DNA from: Magnaporthiopsis rhizophila
Lineage: Eukaryota; Ascomycota; Sordariomycetes; Magnaporthales; Magnaporthaceae
DNA: 64,000 nucleotides
Reading direction: 5' to 3'
Assembly (NCBI GenBank): GCA_003049465.1
Contig: PYSS01000043.1
Coordinates: 186,001-250,000, forward strand
Shown here: piece by piece, positions 10,506 to 21,357 of the stretch
Numbering within the stretch: the stretch's first letter is position 1
Layout: every line of letters begins with the position of its first letter
Position numbers and translations under genes: made by a program
The notes under the pieces: model-generated
What the model was told of the DNA's origin: nothing
Database searches by the model: none
What the model saw: the letters and a program-made list of their open reading frames with translations, nothing else

Positions 10506-12306
10506 ATGCTGATGCTGAGGGTGTTGCGGGTCCTTTTGCTGGGCCTATCGGTATTCGCTGGCGCTGATCCTGTTCCTTGCCCGCAAAACCTCGAGGACAA
10601 GGCGTTCTGTGTAGAGAGAACCGGCCGGGCTAGTGGCCTGGCAAGGCATGTGGCTGCGCTCTCCACTGAGCCATCACGGCAAGGATTCAACAGAGGACAA
10701 CGAAATTCTCCAAGGTCGTGGAATTTGTGGAGATCCGGATCCGAACCAAACTCCGGGTTCGTTCGAGGATTTAATCTGAAGCGGGCGAGGATGTATTCCG
10801 GAATGACGCGGGAGTCTCCCAGGTGAGTTTACGTAGTCCAGGCATGCACTACTATACAGAGCTGACACCTCAACCAGTCTACTAGAAAGAGACGTGTCAA
10901 TAGTAGTTGCAACGGCCACAAAAACAGCCACAACAGTCACCTCTTTCATAACCACGATCCTTGCCACAGCCACACACACTCTTACCTTTGTCGATCCTAC
11001 ACTTCAGACACAAACACAAACACAGACCGTCACGATCAGCTCTGCCCTTGCTCGACGGAAAGGGTCTCCTGGGGCTGTCGCCACTGGGGATGCACTACCA
11101 GCAACGACATACAGTGCGTTGACAGCCACAGATGTCTTGCCAGACCTTCTCCTCGCCCGTCACAAACGGCAGGCTGGCGAGACATCTGCGGTGGCCGATA
11201 TTCCGGCCGTTCAGACGCCGACCACCACGGCAGCAACAATAACGACCACAACAACAACGACGACCGTAACCGTTCAAACAGGAGAGACTCGCACGCGGAT
11301 AATAACTATTTTCACCACAGTTACGGTGGCACCTAATGCTAAAACAACCATCTTTACCACTACCACGTTATTCACTACCCCGCAACAAGGGACTTCAACC
11401 GCGATCACCACCAGTGTCGTTGAAGAGCCAACCACCGTCACGAACCCAGGGGCGACTGGGGGAACCACCGACGGTCCTGGGACCGACATCGCTAGTGAAA
11501 CCACCGCGGCTCCCACAACCGCTACGAGCCTACCCTCCTCCACTTCGGCGGCGACATCAGCCAGCATCCCAAACCCCTCAACTGCTACTCCGTCAACCTC
11601 CTCCAGCGGAGCCGCAGGTCCCGGCACTTCGGCACTACCCTCCCCCACTCCGGAACCTCCTCCGCGTGGCACCCCAATCCCGGGTTCCATCCTCAGCTCA
11701 GACCAGATAGCCGGGGTCGTGCTCGGGTTGGTCTTCTTCATCTTCCTGCTCATAATAATATCTTTACTATTACGACGACGCATAATCCAAAAGCGGCAGT
11801 CCGAGGCTCAGACGGGTCCCGAAGGCGCCGCCACGGCCCCGTCCAGCTCCCCCACGGCAGCATCCGACTCGACACCCGGCGATGCCAACCAGGTTCGCAT
11901 CGTGATCCGGCCGCCGGGGTATAATTTGGGCCCGACACGCTTCCCGGACGACAACGACCGGCGCAGCAGCTCGCCCGCGCCGCCGCAAGAATTGCGCGCC
12001 TGGAGCATCACGAGCGACTTTGGCGGCACTACCGGGGCGGCGGCGGCGGCGGTGCGCCACTCGGGCGTGCCGTCGTCGGACGTCATGGGGCGGTACGGCG
12101 ACGACGGCGTTGAGCATGGTAATGATATGACGGCGGCGGGCGGAGATGGACACGACGCCGCCGATGGCCGCGAGAACGGGAGCGGGAACGTCAGCGGCGC
12201 CGAGAGCGGGGGCAGCGGCGCGCCCCGGACTAGGCTTTCGCCACCCCCGGCGCGCAGCGGCCCAGGCTATGATGTAGAAAGCACGGGTATTGGCCGTGCT
12301 ATATGA
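10506..12306 (+). CDS. Thr-rich single-pass cell-surface protein (unrecognised, sensor-like layout)
   Basis: Two exons, 10506-10822 and 10878-12306, with a 55-base intron (GTGAGT..CCAG) that keeps the frame; about 581 residues. Order of parts: a hydrophobic N-terminal signal (MLMLRVLRVLLLGLSVFAGA), a short segment with two Cys, then a long Thr/Ser/Pro region with repeated alternating Thr-hydrophobic blocks (TATKTATTVTSF, TVTVQTGETRTRIITIFTTVTV). One transmembrane helix follows near residue 395-415 (IAGVVLGLVFFIFLLIIISLLL), flanked by RRR. The cytoplasmic tail of about 165 residues is polar and Gly/Asp/Ser-rich. The layout resembles Mid2/Wsc-type wall-stress sensors and other O-mannosylated proteins, but I see no WSC domain or other named domain. 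The function is unknown; the sensor idea is inference from architecture. Confidence 0.78.
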
Positions 12307-12920
12307 TGCCCCTATTTCTCTCTCACCCGTATACAAATCTTTAAATATAGTCATCGCTGATTAAATCGCGTTTCAAAGGTCACGTTCCTGGAGTGCATGT
12401 GTATAAGTCAGGGGTATTTACGTTTGTGATGGTACAAATTATATTTTACATGTGCTCTCGGGGTAATAAGCAAGTCGCCTGGTTTTCACCACCCATCCGG
12501 TCTCTAGGCATATCCTGCCAGATTTAAACGCCGGGCCATGCAGCAGTCGAGTGAAGATGTGCTTTTTGTATAGATGAAAGTAAAAAGGAATCGCCGTGAG
12601 TAGGAGTAAAAGTCGTCATGGCGAAATGCCTGTAATGTCGCTCGATAAAGTATGCAGCGGGAGGGTTTTGGGTTGAAATGCGCAATCGGGAATCCGCGGC
12701 TGGTGTTGGTGACTTTGCCGCCATCGCTGTTGTCGTCATCGTCGTGATCTGCTTCCCAGAGGCTGCGGGATAGGGTGCCGAAGCCCGAGGAAGGCTGTGT
12801 TGCGTCATCTCCTGGGCCGTGTCTAAGTGCGTGGGGATGCGAATAGCCGGCCTGACCAGGTAGATGGGTGCCCAGCGAGCATTCTCCATCGCAGACCCGT
12901 GTGACATGTGACACCAGGTG
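12307..12920. other. Intergenic, tail-to-tail gap
   Basis: About 610 bases between the stops of the Thr-rich membrane protein and PAM16. AT-rich after 12340. A minus-strand open frame (12504-12914) lies in the PAM16 3' region and has no recognisable features. Nothing else seen. Confidence 0.55.
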
Positions 12921-13536
12921 CTATAGGTCCTTGGGCCGTTCCTTGGGCTGGTTATTGTATATGTTGGGCTTCCACCCCTCCCGTATCTCGGCCTCCTGCT
13001 CCGCCTTCTCCATCATGGGCCGCAGCTCGTGCTCGAGACGCTCGCGGGCGCGCAGGATTTTGCTCTGCAGGTAGAAGGAGCCGCCCTTTTGCGGGTCGTT
13101 TGCGTCGAAGAGCGTCTTGAAGCGCGACATGACCTCCTCGATGTCGCCCTGGCCGCCCTTTGGCGGCTTGACGTTGAGGATCTGGCACGCCTCCTGCAGC
13201 GTCATGCTGCCCACGCCGCCGCCGGCTGCGCCCGTCCCCGTCCCGGCTTTTGCTTGCGCGCGCGCAAACTGCGACGACGCCTGCGCATGCCTGTAGGACT
13301 CGGCGAAGGCGCGGCCCAGCGACCTGCCGGCGATGATGGCCGCTTGTATCACTGCCCGGTGAGCCTGTTTTGCCGAGGGGAATCGGTTAGCCTGGGGTTC
13401 GGCCTCGGAAGTGTGCTGCTGCACCCTATGTGTGCATTACGGGCGTTTTGTGGTGGGGGATATAATATTGGGTTCGTGACGGCATTTCGGGACATGATCC
13501 TCCTCAGCGGGACGAAGTGGGCGGTATTAGTACCAT
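12921..13536 (-). CDS. PAM16: Mitochondrial import motor subunit PAM16 (TIM16)
   Basis: J-like protein of the presequence translocase-associated motor. It binds Pam18 and controls Hsp70 at the matrix side of the inner membrane. The main exon is 12921-13364. It begins AHRAVIQAAIIAGRSLGRAFAE, and the J-like domain shows MTLQEACQILNVKPP and NDPQKGGSFYLQSKILRARERLE. As in J-like subunits, the HPD motif is absent (the equivalent is NDP). No in-frame ATG precedes this exon. The conserved fungal start is Met-Ala-His-Arg, and the only ATG followed by GT upstream is at 13534-13536, so exon 1 appears to be just the ATG. The 169-base intron then has an unusual donor (GTACTA) and a good CTAAC branch site and CAG acceptor. 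The product would be 149 residues. The main exon is certain; the 3-base exon is inferred. Confidence 0.9.
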
Positions 13537-14259
13537 TGTCGGTGCTGCTGCTGCTGCTGCTGCTGCTGCTCCTGCTCGAGATTCCGAGCCAATCTCCCGT
13601 TCCACTCTGTTTTCTTCCAACACACTCGAGGGAAAGACGGGTTTCGGCCGCAGATTAGCCTCGGGAAGCTCGTCGCAGACTCGGGCGGCGGCTGTCTCGC
13701 GGGAACAGGTGGGTGGGTGGTGAGTGGAGAGGCGGGATCGCGAGAAAAATCAGAATGCGCCGACAAGTCGGGAATTCCGGCGGTTGATAGCCCACTTTTG
13801 ATTAGATCGACCTCGAGCCGTGAGCTGCTGTGCATGAGAACGCGGGTGGCGCAAGCTTTCGGCTCAGCCACAGGCAAGCCTCCTGCCGTCACCACCTGCA
13901 TTGAATGGAAGCGCAAGGCCAGACAAGCCAGATCAATCGCGGAAAGCAAACGTCGCAGTAATTCCTGAGGCGCAAGCACCGATCCCCCCTGTCAGCCAGC
14001 ACGAGCGACGTCCCTTTACGAGCTCCTATCGCACACGTGTCTTTGGTGTTTCCCACCCACGTATTTCTCTTGTAGTTGCTTTCCATCGCCTGCCCACGCC
14101 AATTCGCAATCTCCTTCGTTCCTCTATTCGTGTCGACAGCTGTTGCGTGCGAGCACTGGTTGCGACGATCCGTTGGCAGCGCCTGCCTGCCCCCTCCTCC
14201 CCGCCCCTGCGCGCTCGACGTACCAAACTATATCTCCCCATCCATATCCTTGCGCAGCC
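13537..14259. promoter_or_regulatory. Shared upstream region of PAM16 (minus) and YIP1 (plus)
   Basis: About 720 bases between divergent starts. It carries the CAG/CTG repeat near PAM16 and a pyrimidine-rich stretch (about 14050-14255) before the YIP1 ATG. No clear TATA box. No protein-like open frame. Confidence 0.5.
13544..13570. repeat. (GCT)9 trinucleotide repeat, CAG on the PAM16 strand
   Basis: Nine perfect GCT units on the plus strand, read as CAG repeats on the minus strand, ending a few bases upstream of the proposed PAM16 start codon. It would lie in the PAM16 5' leader. Confidence 0.9.
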
Positions 14260-15361
14260 ATGTCTGGCTACTACGGCGGCCCGAATAACCAAGCATACGC
14301 CCCCTCGTCGGCGCAGAACCTCCAGTTCTACCCGTCAACATACTCGCCCGGCGTCGGCGGCGCCTCGCAACAACAGGGTGGCGGCTACGGGGGCTATGGC
14401 GTGCCTCCCCAGGCCGGCGGCGGCGGCGGAGGCGGTGGCGGAGGCTATGGCACGTCTTCCGGTTTCAACTCGGGGTTCGGTGGCGCCCCGGGCGTGTCGG
14501 GTCGCATGGGCGAGCAGGGCGGCCTGAGGACGGGCTGGTTGGCCGCCTTCTCGACTGAGGGCTACGATGAGGAGCCGCCACTGCTCGAGGAGCTCGGCGT
14601 CAACTTTGGCCACATCCGGACAAAGGTGCGCGCTTCCTGGACCGGGCCATTGGCCCCTTTTCCCCCTTGTTCCCTCTTGTAACAAACTAACCAGTAACCG
14701 CGCTTTTCTTTCACAGACACTCGCGGTCCTAAATCCCTTTGCGCGCATAGATCAGCACCTCATGGACGACTCGGACCAGGCCGGCCCGATCCTGTTCTTC
14801 CTCCTATTCGGCTTCTTCCTCCTCTTCTCGGGCAAACTACACTTTGGCTACATCTACGGGCTCGCCGCCCTCGGCTCCATCGCCCTACACCTGATCCTCT
14901 CGCTCATGTCGCCCAGCGACGGCCCTTCCCCCCACGGCGCGGGCCCCGGCGCCCCTCCTTATTCGTCTTCCTCGACCTACGCCGACGTCTCGGGCCCCGG
15001 CGTCCCGGGAGGCTCCGCACAGGGCGGTGCGGCCGGCAGCAACCTTTCGAGCACCCTGACCATCGGCCGCTCCGCCTCGGTCCTCGGTTACTGCCTCCTA
15101 CCCTTGGTCGTGACCTCGGCCGTCGGCGTCATCATACCCATGGACACCCCGTTCGGCATCATCCTGACCTCGTTCGCCATCTCATGGTGCACATATAGCG
15201 CCTCGGGCATCTTTTGCGCCGTCGGCCGCATGAAGGCTATGCGTCTCCTAGTAGCCTACCCGCTCGGACTATTCTACGTTGGCTTCGGTATCATGAGCAT
15301 CTTCAGCAGCCGCGGGAGTGGTGGGTCCATGGCCAAGGTCATGGCGAGCGCATCTGCGTGA
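14260..15361 (+). CDS. YIP1: YIP1-family ER/Golgi membrane protein
   Basis: Yip1 binds Ypt/Rab GTPases with Yif1 and acts in COPII vesicle formation and ER-Golgi traffic. Exons 14260-14625 and 14717-15361 (91-base intron, GTGCGC..CACAG, phase 0) give 336 residues. The N-terminal 90 residues are a Tyr/Gly/Gln-rich cytosolic tail with a run of ten Gly. The conserved core follows: EPPLLEELGVNFGHIRTKTLAVLNPF, then five hydrophobic segments (LFFLLFGFFLLFSGK, YIYGLAALGSIALHLILSL, SVLGYCLLPLVVTSAVGVII, FGIILTSFAISWCTYSA, RLLVAYPLGLFYVGFGI). The DLYGP-like motif of the family is replaced by the equivalent PLLEELG/NP block of the Yip1 branch. A Ser/Gly/Pro loop of about 45 residues between helices 2 and 3 is longer than in yeast. 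It starts at MSGYY, the usual start. Confidence 0.94.
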
Positions 15362-16603
15362 GCTTCTTAGGGGTTGTAACACTGATGCTTTGACGAGACA
15401 AGAAGAGGTCGGGAGGAGGAAAAAGAAAAGAGGGAGAGAGGGGAAAGCTTAATAGAACAAGGCGAATGGCTGTGGACCAATCAAGACGCTTTCCAAGACG
15501 TCTTACCCGATCCTAAACCCGGAGACACGCGATCTGCTCATGCGGGCAGTCAAGACATTAGTTGGGGACCCTACTCTCCTTCTCGAAACGGCCTCGAGTT
15601 CACGCGTTTTCCCGCCCGCACTTAGCATGCCATAGACTTGCATGGTGCACGTCCCGCCCCGGTCTGGCGGGTATACCGGCCTTGAACGGGGCTCCAAAAC
15701 AAGGGTGATTGGTGATTGGTCTTGCCAAAGACTGTCGACAAGCGTTCGACAAAAGCATTTTCTAGAGTTGGAGCCACGGGTGATTCGTCTTGCCCGGCTT
15801 AACGAAAGGCTCACTTCTTGGTGAATCTAGCTCAGGCGCTTCATCACATATGCTGGTGTTTAGGCGTATCATGGAGGCGGGTAGTATTTCTATCTTGTAT
15901 AAAATCCCTAGGGCGGATGTCTGTCACACTGGCTGCACTTTCTGTACTTGTTTTTAGAAGGAGGCCGGGGGCGACTACAAGCTGGAGCCCATAAGCGTGT
16001 TCAATTTCAAGGTTGCATTTTGAATCATTTGTAGTCTCGAGAGTCTATCGTGCTGAGCGGGCGAAACAAGAAATAAAAAGATCAAAACAGTGTGTCCATC
16101 CCCAGTTCCCTAAACCCAAAGCCGACCAGAACCAGAAGCATTTCCGCATATAATACATGGACACTGAGGAGATGGACTATCAAATCCGGAAAACAGAGAA
16201 AAAAGAACAAGAGAAAAAAAAGAAGAGAAAAAAAAAAAAAAAAAAAAAAAAAAAAANAAAAAAAGAAGAGAGAAAAAGAACTCCGAGCGTCGTCTTCCCT
16301 GGCATTTCTGGCTGAAGGCATTCTTTTTTGTTCCCCAGCGCTCCATCAAAATTACCAACCAGCGCCCAACCAAGTTAGTGAAGCCATGTGAATCGAAAAC
16401 GCGCAGAGTCAACCAAAATATTAAATCGTACCCTCTCCCGCAAAACCAGACACGGGCTCAGCCAAGAAGCTCAGGGGGACGAGCCGTATGAAGTCGAGGC
16501 TAGTATAGAAAGCAAACGGATGTTGGTACAGTTTTCTGAGATGTACTCTGATGTCATGAAATTCGGGCGCCCCGACGGGGAAGCCTTGCACATACATGTG
16601 CAC
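15362..16603. other. Intergenic tail-to-tail gap with an A-rich block and one unresolved base
   Basis: About 1.2 kb between the stops of YIP1 and the RCC1 gene. An A-rich block at about 16198-16280 includes a near-pure A run with an N at 16257. No protein-like open frame. Confidence 0.6.
16228..16264. repeat. Poly-A tract containing an ambiguous base
   Basis: About 29 A residues, then N at 16257, then seven more A. It lies in an A/G-rich block between two convergent genes. The N shows that the assembly could not settle the run. Confidence 0.95.
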
Positions 16604-18746
16604 TCAGGAGTCGGCCGGGCTGCCAATGATGGAGTACTGTCCACCGGCGCCAGCAAAGGTGATCTTGCGCTCCTTGACTGCCGTGTTCTCGATCAGGGTC
16701 GGAATCTCAACGTCGTCAGAGGTGCCCAGGCCGGTCTGATAGTTGGTCGAGAAGCCCCAAGAGTATGTCTTGCCATCACCCGTCAGAGCGAAGCTGTTGT
16801 CAGTTCCAGCGGCGACCGAGACAATGTTTTTCAGGTCTGGGATACAATGTTAGCACAGGCTTGTTCATGGTGTTTGCTTCAAGAAGGATGGACATTGATG
16901 GCGGATGCCGGAGGGGAACTCACCGGGAATGACGGTGGGGACCTTCAGGATGCGCGGCCTCTTGGCCTCATCGTAGATGGCGTTGTCCTCATTGAAGGCC
17001 TCGTTCGAAAGTCCAACTTGGTGACCATCAATGCGACCCCAGGTCAGCAGGCGGCCATCGGTAGTGCAGGCCACCGAGTGATGCTCGCCGCCGCAGATGT
17101 CGGCGATCTTGTAATCCTCGAGCGCCTCGATGCGGGTTGCGCTAAGGACTGCCGCATCCGAATCTCCAGCGCCCTGCTCAATCGCGAGCTCGCCAAAGTT
17201 GTTGAGACCCCATGCATAGACGATGCCTTCGGAGTCCAGCGCAAAGCTGTGGTACGAGCCGCACGAGATCTTGGTGATCTTGATGCTCCGCTTCAAACCA
17301 ACGCCACCAGGCCGCAGGGCCGACGAGAGAACATCACGCTGAACGCAGCGGCGACCAAGCTGATTCTGCTCAGGACAGCCCCATGTCAAGATCTTGCCGG
17401 CCTTGTCCAGAGCCATGACGTGGTTGGAGCCGGCCGCCAGCTGAACAACCTTCTTAGGTTCCGCAAGGAGTGTTGGAGTCTTCTGGATCTTGATGGTGGG
17501 ACTGAAACCAAGGATACCATCGCTGGCCTAGAGGGAGAGAGACATGTCAGAGCCGGCCCGGATTCTCAGGAGGGCATGGGAAGATAATACTTACGCGGAA
17601 TGTTCCCCAGCCATACACACGACCATCCTCGGTCAGCGCAAAGGACGCACTGTCGCTGGCCACAACCTGCACGAAGCGGGTGCCCTCGGCAACCTCGCTC
17701 ATGTCAACCTCGGCGGGGATGCTCTCCTTAGGGTTGAGGCCACTGTCGTCCTCGTCATCCGAGTCTGAGTCCTCAGCGTCAGCGTCCCTAAGACCGCCAT
17801 CCCAGGTGGTGTCACGGCCCAGGGCACCCTGGTCGTTGACACCCCATGTCAGGATCTTGTTGTGCTTGGTCAGAGCGACAACGTGCATGCCGCCACAGGC
17901 GATCTGGACGACACCAACGGTGGCAGCGGTGAGGTTATGGTTGATACGCGGGCGCTTGACATCAATGGGCTTCTTGCCCTCGTGGCGCATGTGTCCAAGG
18001 CCGAGCTCGCCCGAGGATCCTTCGCCGAATACGAAGACATCAAGAACGGTCTTGGGCGCGCTGTTGATCTTGGCGCCGATCTTGACCTTGGAGATGGGAG
18101 CGGCAGTCCGCACCCGCTTGACCGGACGTGCCTCCTCCTCCTCATCCTCCTTCTGCTTGGCAGCGTCGTCGGCAGCCTCAGAGTCGGCATCTTTGGGCGT
18201 GAGATCTCTGGCTGGGGTGCGCTTGCGCTTGGCCGGAGACGAAATAGGAGCAGCATCCTTGGGTGCCTCCGGGGCGGGGGCACCATTCTCCTTGTTGGAT
18301 CCAGGCTCGGTAGACGCGGCGGCCTTGTTTGTGGCCTTCTTGGGTGCAGCGGCTTTCTTGGGCGCTGCGGTCTTCTTGGGTGCGACGGCCTTCTTGGGCT
18401 TGGGCTCGACCGAAGCTGCCTTCTTCGAGGCGGGAGCAGAAGCTGTGGTGTCCTTCTGCTTGGTGGCGGGCGGCGCGGACTTTTGGCGCGTCGCGGTAGG
18501 GGCGTCGGTAGCTCCGTTCACGTCGGGCTCCTCGGCGGTCTTGCGCTTCTTGGGCGCCGCCTTGGCCGGTGCAGGCTTTTCGCTCGCGGCCTTTTTCGCC
18601 GCGGCAGGCTTCTTCGATGGCGCGACGGGCTTCTCGGGCTCAACCGAGGCTGCCTTCCTCGTGGCAGCGGCCCTCTTCGAGGCGGCTGTGGTTTTTGTGG
18701 CGGCAGCCTTGGCCGCAGTCGCCGTTGTCTTCTTCTTGGGAGCCAT
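16604..18746 (-). CDS. RCC1-type Ran guanine nucleotide exchange factor with a long basic N-terminal tail
   Basis: Chromatin-bound exchange factor that loads Ran with GTP (yeast Srm1, fission yeast Pim1). Exons 17595-18746, 16924-17527 and 16604-16836, with introns of 67 and 87 bases (GTAAGT, GTGAGT donors), give 662 residues. The C-terminal part (from about 245) has seven RCC1 blades, seen as repeats of the type VFGEGSSGELGLGH, ILTWGVNDQGALGR, VYGWGTFR, ILTWGCPEQNQLGRR, VYAWGLNNFGELA, LLTWGRIDGHQVG, TYSWGFSTNYQTGLG. The first 240 residues are Lys/Ala/Pro-rich with repeated APKKAAAPKK-like units, resembling a histone H1 tail, then an acidic stretch and basic KRKR/KR clusters. I start at MAPKKK (18746), in good context, not at the upstream in-frame Met. 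An acidic insert (DAEDSDSDDEDD) sits in a propeller loop, as in other fungal members. Confidence 0.94.
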
Positions 18747-19820
18747 AGTTAAAGTGCGGCGCAAAAATGTTGCAGGTTGTGGATGGTGATGGTGTGGTGA
18801 CGGTGATATGATGCGACAATCAAGCGCGACGGCTTGGTCAGGCGTGGAGGTTGCGCCCAAGTACAGGCCTGGGCGCGAGAGATCGGTCAAAAACGCGGGT
18901 AGCAAAAACAAATCAGAAAGCCAGTATGAGGGCTACAAAATAGTCGCGCGCGCTCAAGCAGACGGTTTCTGGGGAGTCGAGATGATGTGGTTCGGAATGG
19001 TGAAAGAAGGAAGGAATTTTTCGGCGTGGGCGTTTTGGGGTCTGAAGAAGACGCGCCGTGTTGCTGATTGTTGTGATAAGGGACCCAGCAGGGCAATCCA
19101 TGTGCCCGAACGCAATTGACGCATCCACCCTCAGACTTTTTTCACCGCCTGCGCTGGCAGAAAACAAGGGGCGGCCCAAGCTCCCCTGGAGCTCGGCGAA
19201 CGGGGGGTCTGGACCCTTGGAAGCTTGCCAGCCCCAGCCCCATCGCATCATTCTTCCTATTGTTCCTGCTATTGTTCTATTGATACGATCCACAATTGGC
19301 GTTCGTCAATAGCCATTGAGTCGGTCAGCCCCATCCGCAACAGCAGCACGCTCACGCTGGCACTGTAGACTGATCCTTTCTGCTGGCCGCGTGAACAGCA
19401 TTGTAAAATCCCAGCCTTTTTTTTTTCCCCTGAATAGAAGCCCGACCCACGGCGGCAAGCCTGCGATGGGTCGATGGGTCACGATTGCATAATTGCCAGC
19501 GCACACAACCCGTCGATGGAGACTGCAGAGCAAGAACAAAAGTTCTGAAAGTCTTCTCTCGTAGAACACCTAAAGGAGAGCTAAAAAGAAGAACTACGAG
19601 CGAAAAACCACCCCAGCGGCCCGAATTCCCTTCAACGCAAAACGCCAACCGGGGTCCCGCATTCCTAGATCCCGAACGCCGCAAACTCCTGTAAAGGACG
19701 GCCAGGTAAAAGCATGCACCCACCCGAGCCTCCCAAACCCAAACTTCCATTCCGCCGTTGAGCACATGAAGTCTAGTTAGGCTCCTGCCGCGGCCGTACT
19801 CTTAACAGCCAACGCGGAGC
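18747..19820. other. Intergenic: RCC1-gene upstream region and 3' end of the Cys-rich gene
   Basis: About 1.07 kb between two minus-strand genes. No open frame with protein-like content. A short T run lies at about 19417-19428. Nothing else supportable. Confidence 0.55.
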
Positions 19821-20315
19821 TCATTTCTTGGTGGTGAAGTCAATTTCGTTAGCGGGGTCATAGACACCCGAGGCACCTCCCTTCTCGCAAGTGCAAGCAT
19901 CTATAACACGGTAGCAATGAATAGTCAGCGACCCAGTCCCTCTTTTTCTTCCTTTCTGTTTTTATAATGGCCAGCCGATGGGCGATACATACCAGCAGGC
20001 CGTGCGCCACAGGCACAAGCAGCTCCGGTGGGGCGGACGTTCTCCGATGTGGCGCGCTCGCAGTTGCACTCGCCAGCCGGGCGGGCGCGGCAGGAGCAGC
20101 GCGCACCCGAGAGGCTGTTCTCGGTGGCAGCCTTGTCGCACGTGCAGTGGAGAGCCGCCTGCTTGCCGCAGCTGCACTTTGCCTGCGTGGCTGGACCAGG
20201 GCAACAAGACGTATTAATTACGTGTTTTACTAGCATCACAGAATCAGGTAGCAGACTTACCACAGACGCAGACGTCGCTCTTGCCGCAGCAGGTAGATGC
20301 CTTCTGGGAGGACAT
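19821..20315 (-). CDS. Small Cys-rich protein with CxC repeats, putative metal-binding
   Basis: Three exons, 20261-20315, 19993-20190 and 19821-19900 (introns 70 and 92 bases; donors GTAAGT and GTATGT), give 110 residues. There are 16 Cys. Exon 1 has TCCGKSDVCVC. Exon 2 carries five CxC pairs (CSC, CTC, CSC, CNC, CAC) separated by spacers of 8-17 residues, two of them containing ATEN/ATSEN. Exon 3 adds CTCEKGG and ends YDPANEIDFTTKK. There is no signal peptide and no hydrophobic segment, so it is probably cytosolic. The family looks like the conserved Cys-rich fungal proteins filed under a DUF (I think DUF7871, not certain). CxC density suggests binding of Cu(I), Zn or Cd, as in metallothioneins, but this is inference. 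Metal-responsive control is possible; I found no specific site. Confidence 0.88.
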
Positions 20316-21357
20316 GGTGATAAGTGGTATGATGTGTGTTTAAATGTAAGATTGCGCAAAATTGCACGACTCCGCGAGGATTAGACGAGCAGGCAATGAA
20401 AAGATCAAGGCTAAAAATCGATCTTCGTATTGTAAATGATATTGAGATCACTGCATTCAACTAAAACAGGCAGCATCCCCTTTTGTATCCGTTACACGCC
20501 TCCTTTGACATAATGAGCAGGTCCATTGATCAATCAGCATCGTCCGATTTGCGGTCATCACATTATCCCTGATTTGCCAGAATGCTCAGCCCTACGGGCG
20601 GGTCCCAGGCCGCTGGGTCCCTCCGGCCAATCACGCATGCTCCATTTGCCATCATTCGAGCATGGCATTCAGCCTGTTCCCTGCGAAGCTCCACCAGGAG
20701 GCGGCCTCCTAGCCTAGGACCCTAGGAGCCAGTGAACTGCCAGCCGCCATCGACAACCGATAAAAACTCCGGCTTCCCGTCTTACGCCTCTAGTCTGTGC
20801 GTACTCTGACGAGGTCCAGTACCTCCCGACATGCTCCACCGACCCAGATCAAAGCACGCCAGCGACGGCACGGGATTTAAATCAAAACGATAGGGGAAAC
20901 TCCATTTATTGCTAGTGAAAAAGATGCTATAACAGTCAACACCGCGCATCTGAGATATAAGGGGAAGAGTCTTTCAGATCAGCTCTTGCCAGACAAAGGA
21001 GATAACCTCAGGTCTAGGGAGAGCGGATTTGACCAAAAGGTATCTATCTACATAGGTATCAACGTACTTGATATATCTTTCCACAAAGCTCCCCCTGCCC
21101 CGAGTCGTTCGGGGTGAGCAGCTTTGTCCAACAGGTGACCAGTCGCTCCCCGCATCGCCCGATCGTCCTGCGCCGTAGTTCCGTAAAGACCTGGATCACG
21201 TCCAACCTATCCATGCCGCCTCCCCACTACCCCTACTTATACCCCCTTCACTTTTCTGGAGCCTCCAGCCGGCAGCTCAGAGACGCTCTCGTCGTCGACC
21301 TGCAACGCAAACTGGCACAGGAGCAGGGAGTCGGTCTCAGACTCCCCGTCATCCTCG
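20316..21357. other. Intergenic upstream of the Cys-rich gene
   Basis: About 1.04 kb. The 20850-21090 stretch is AT-richer with repeated short ATCTA/TAGGTAT strings. No protein-like frame except possibly 21240-21360 on the minus strand (acidic, Leu-rich), discussed with the neighbouring gene. Confidence 0.5.

Noticed and set aside
16388..17587. 399-codon plus-strand frame
   Set aside because: Antisense shadow of the RCC1 propeller exons.
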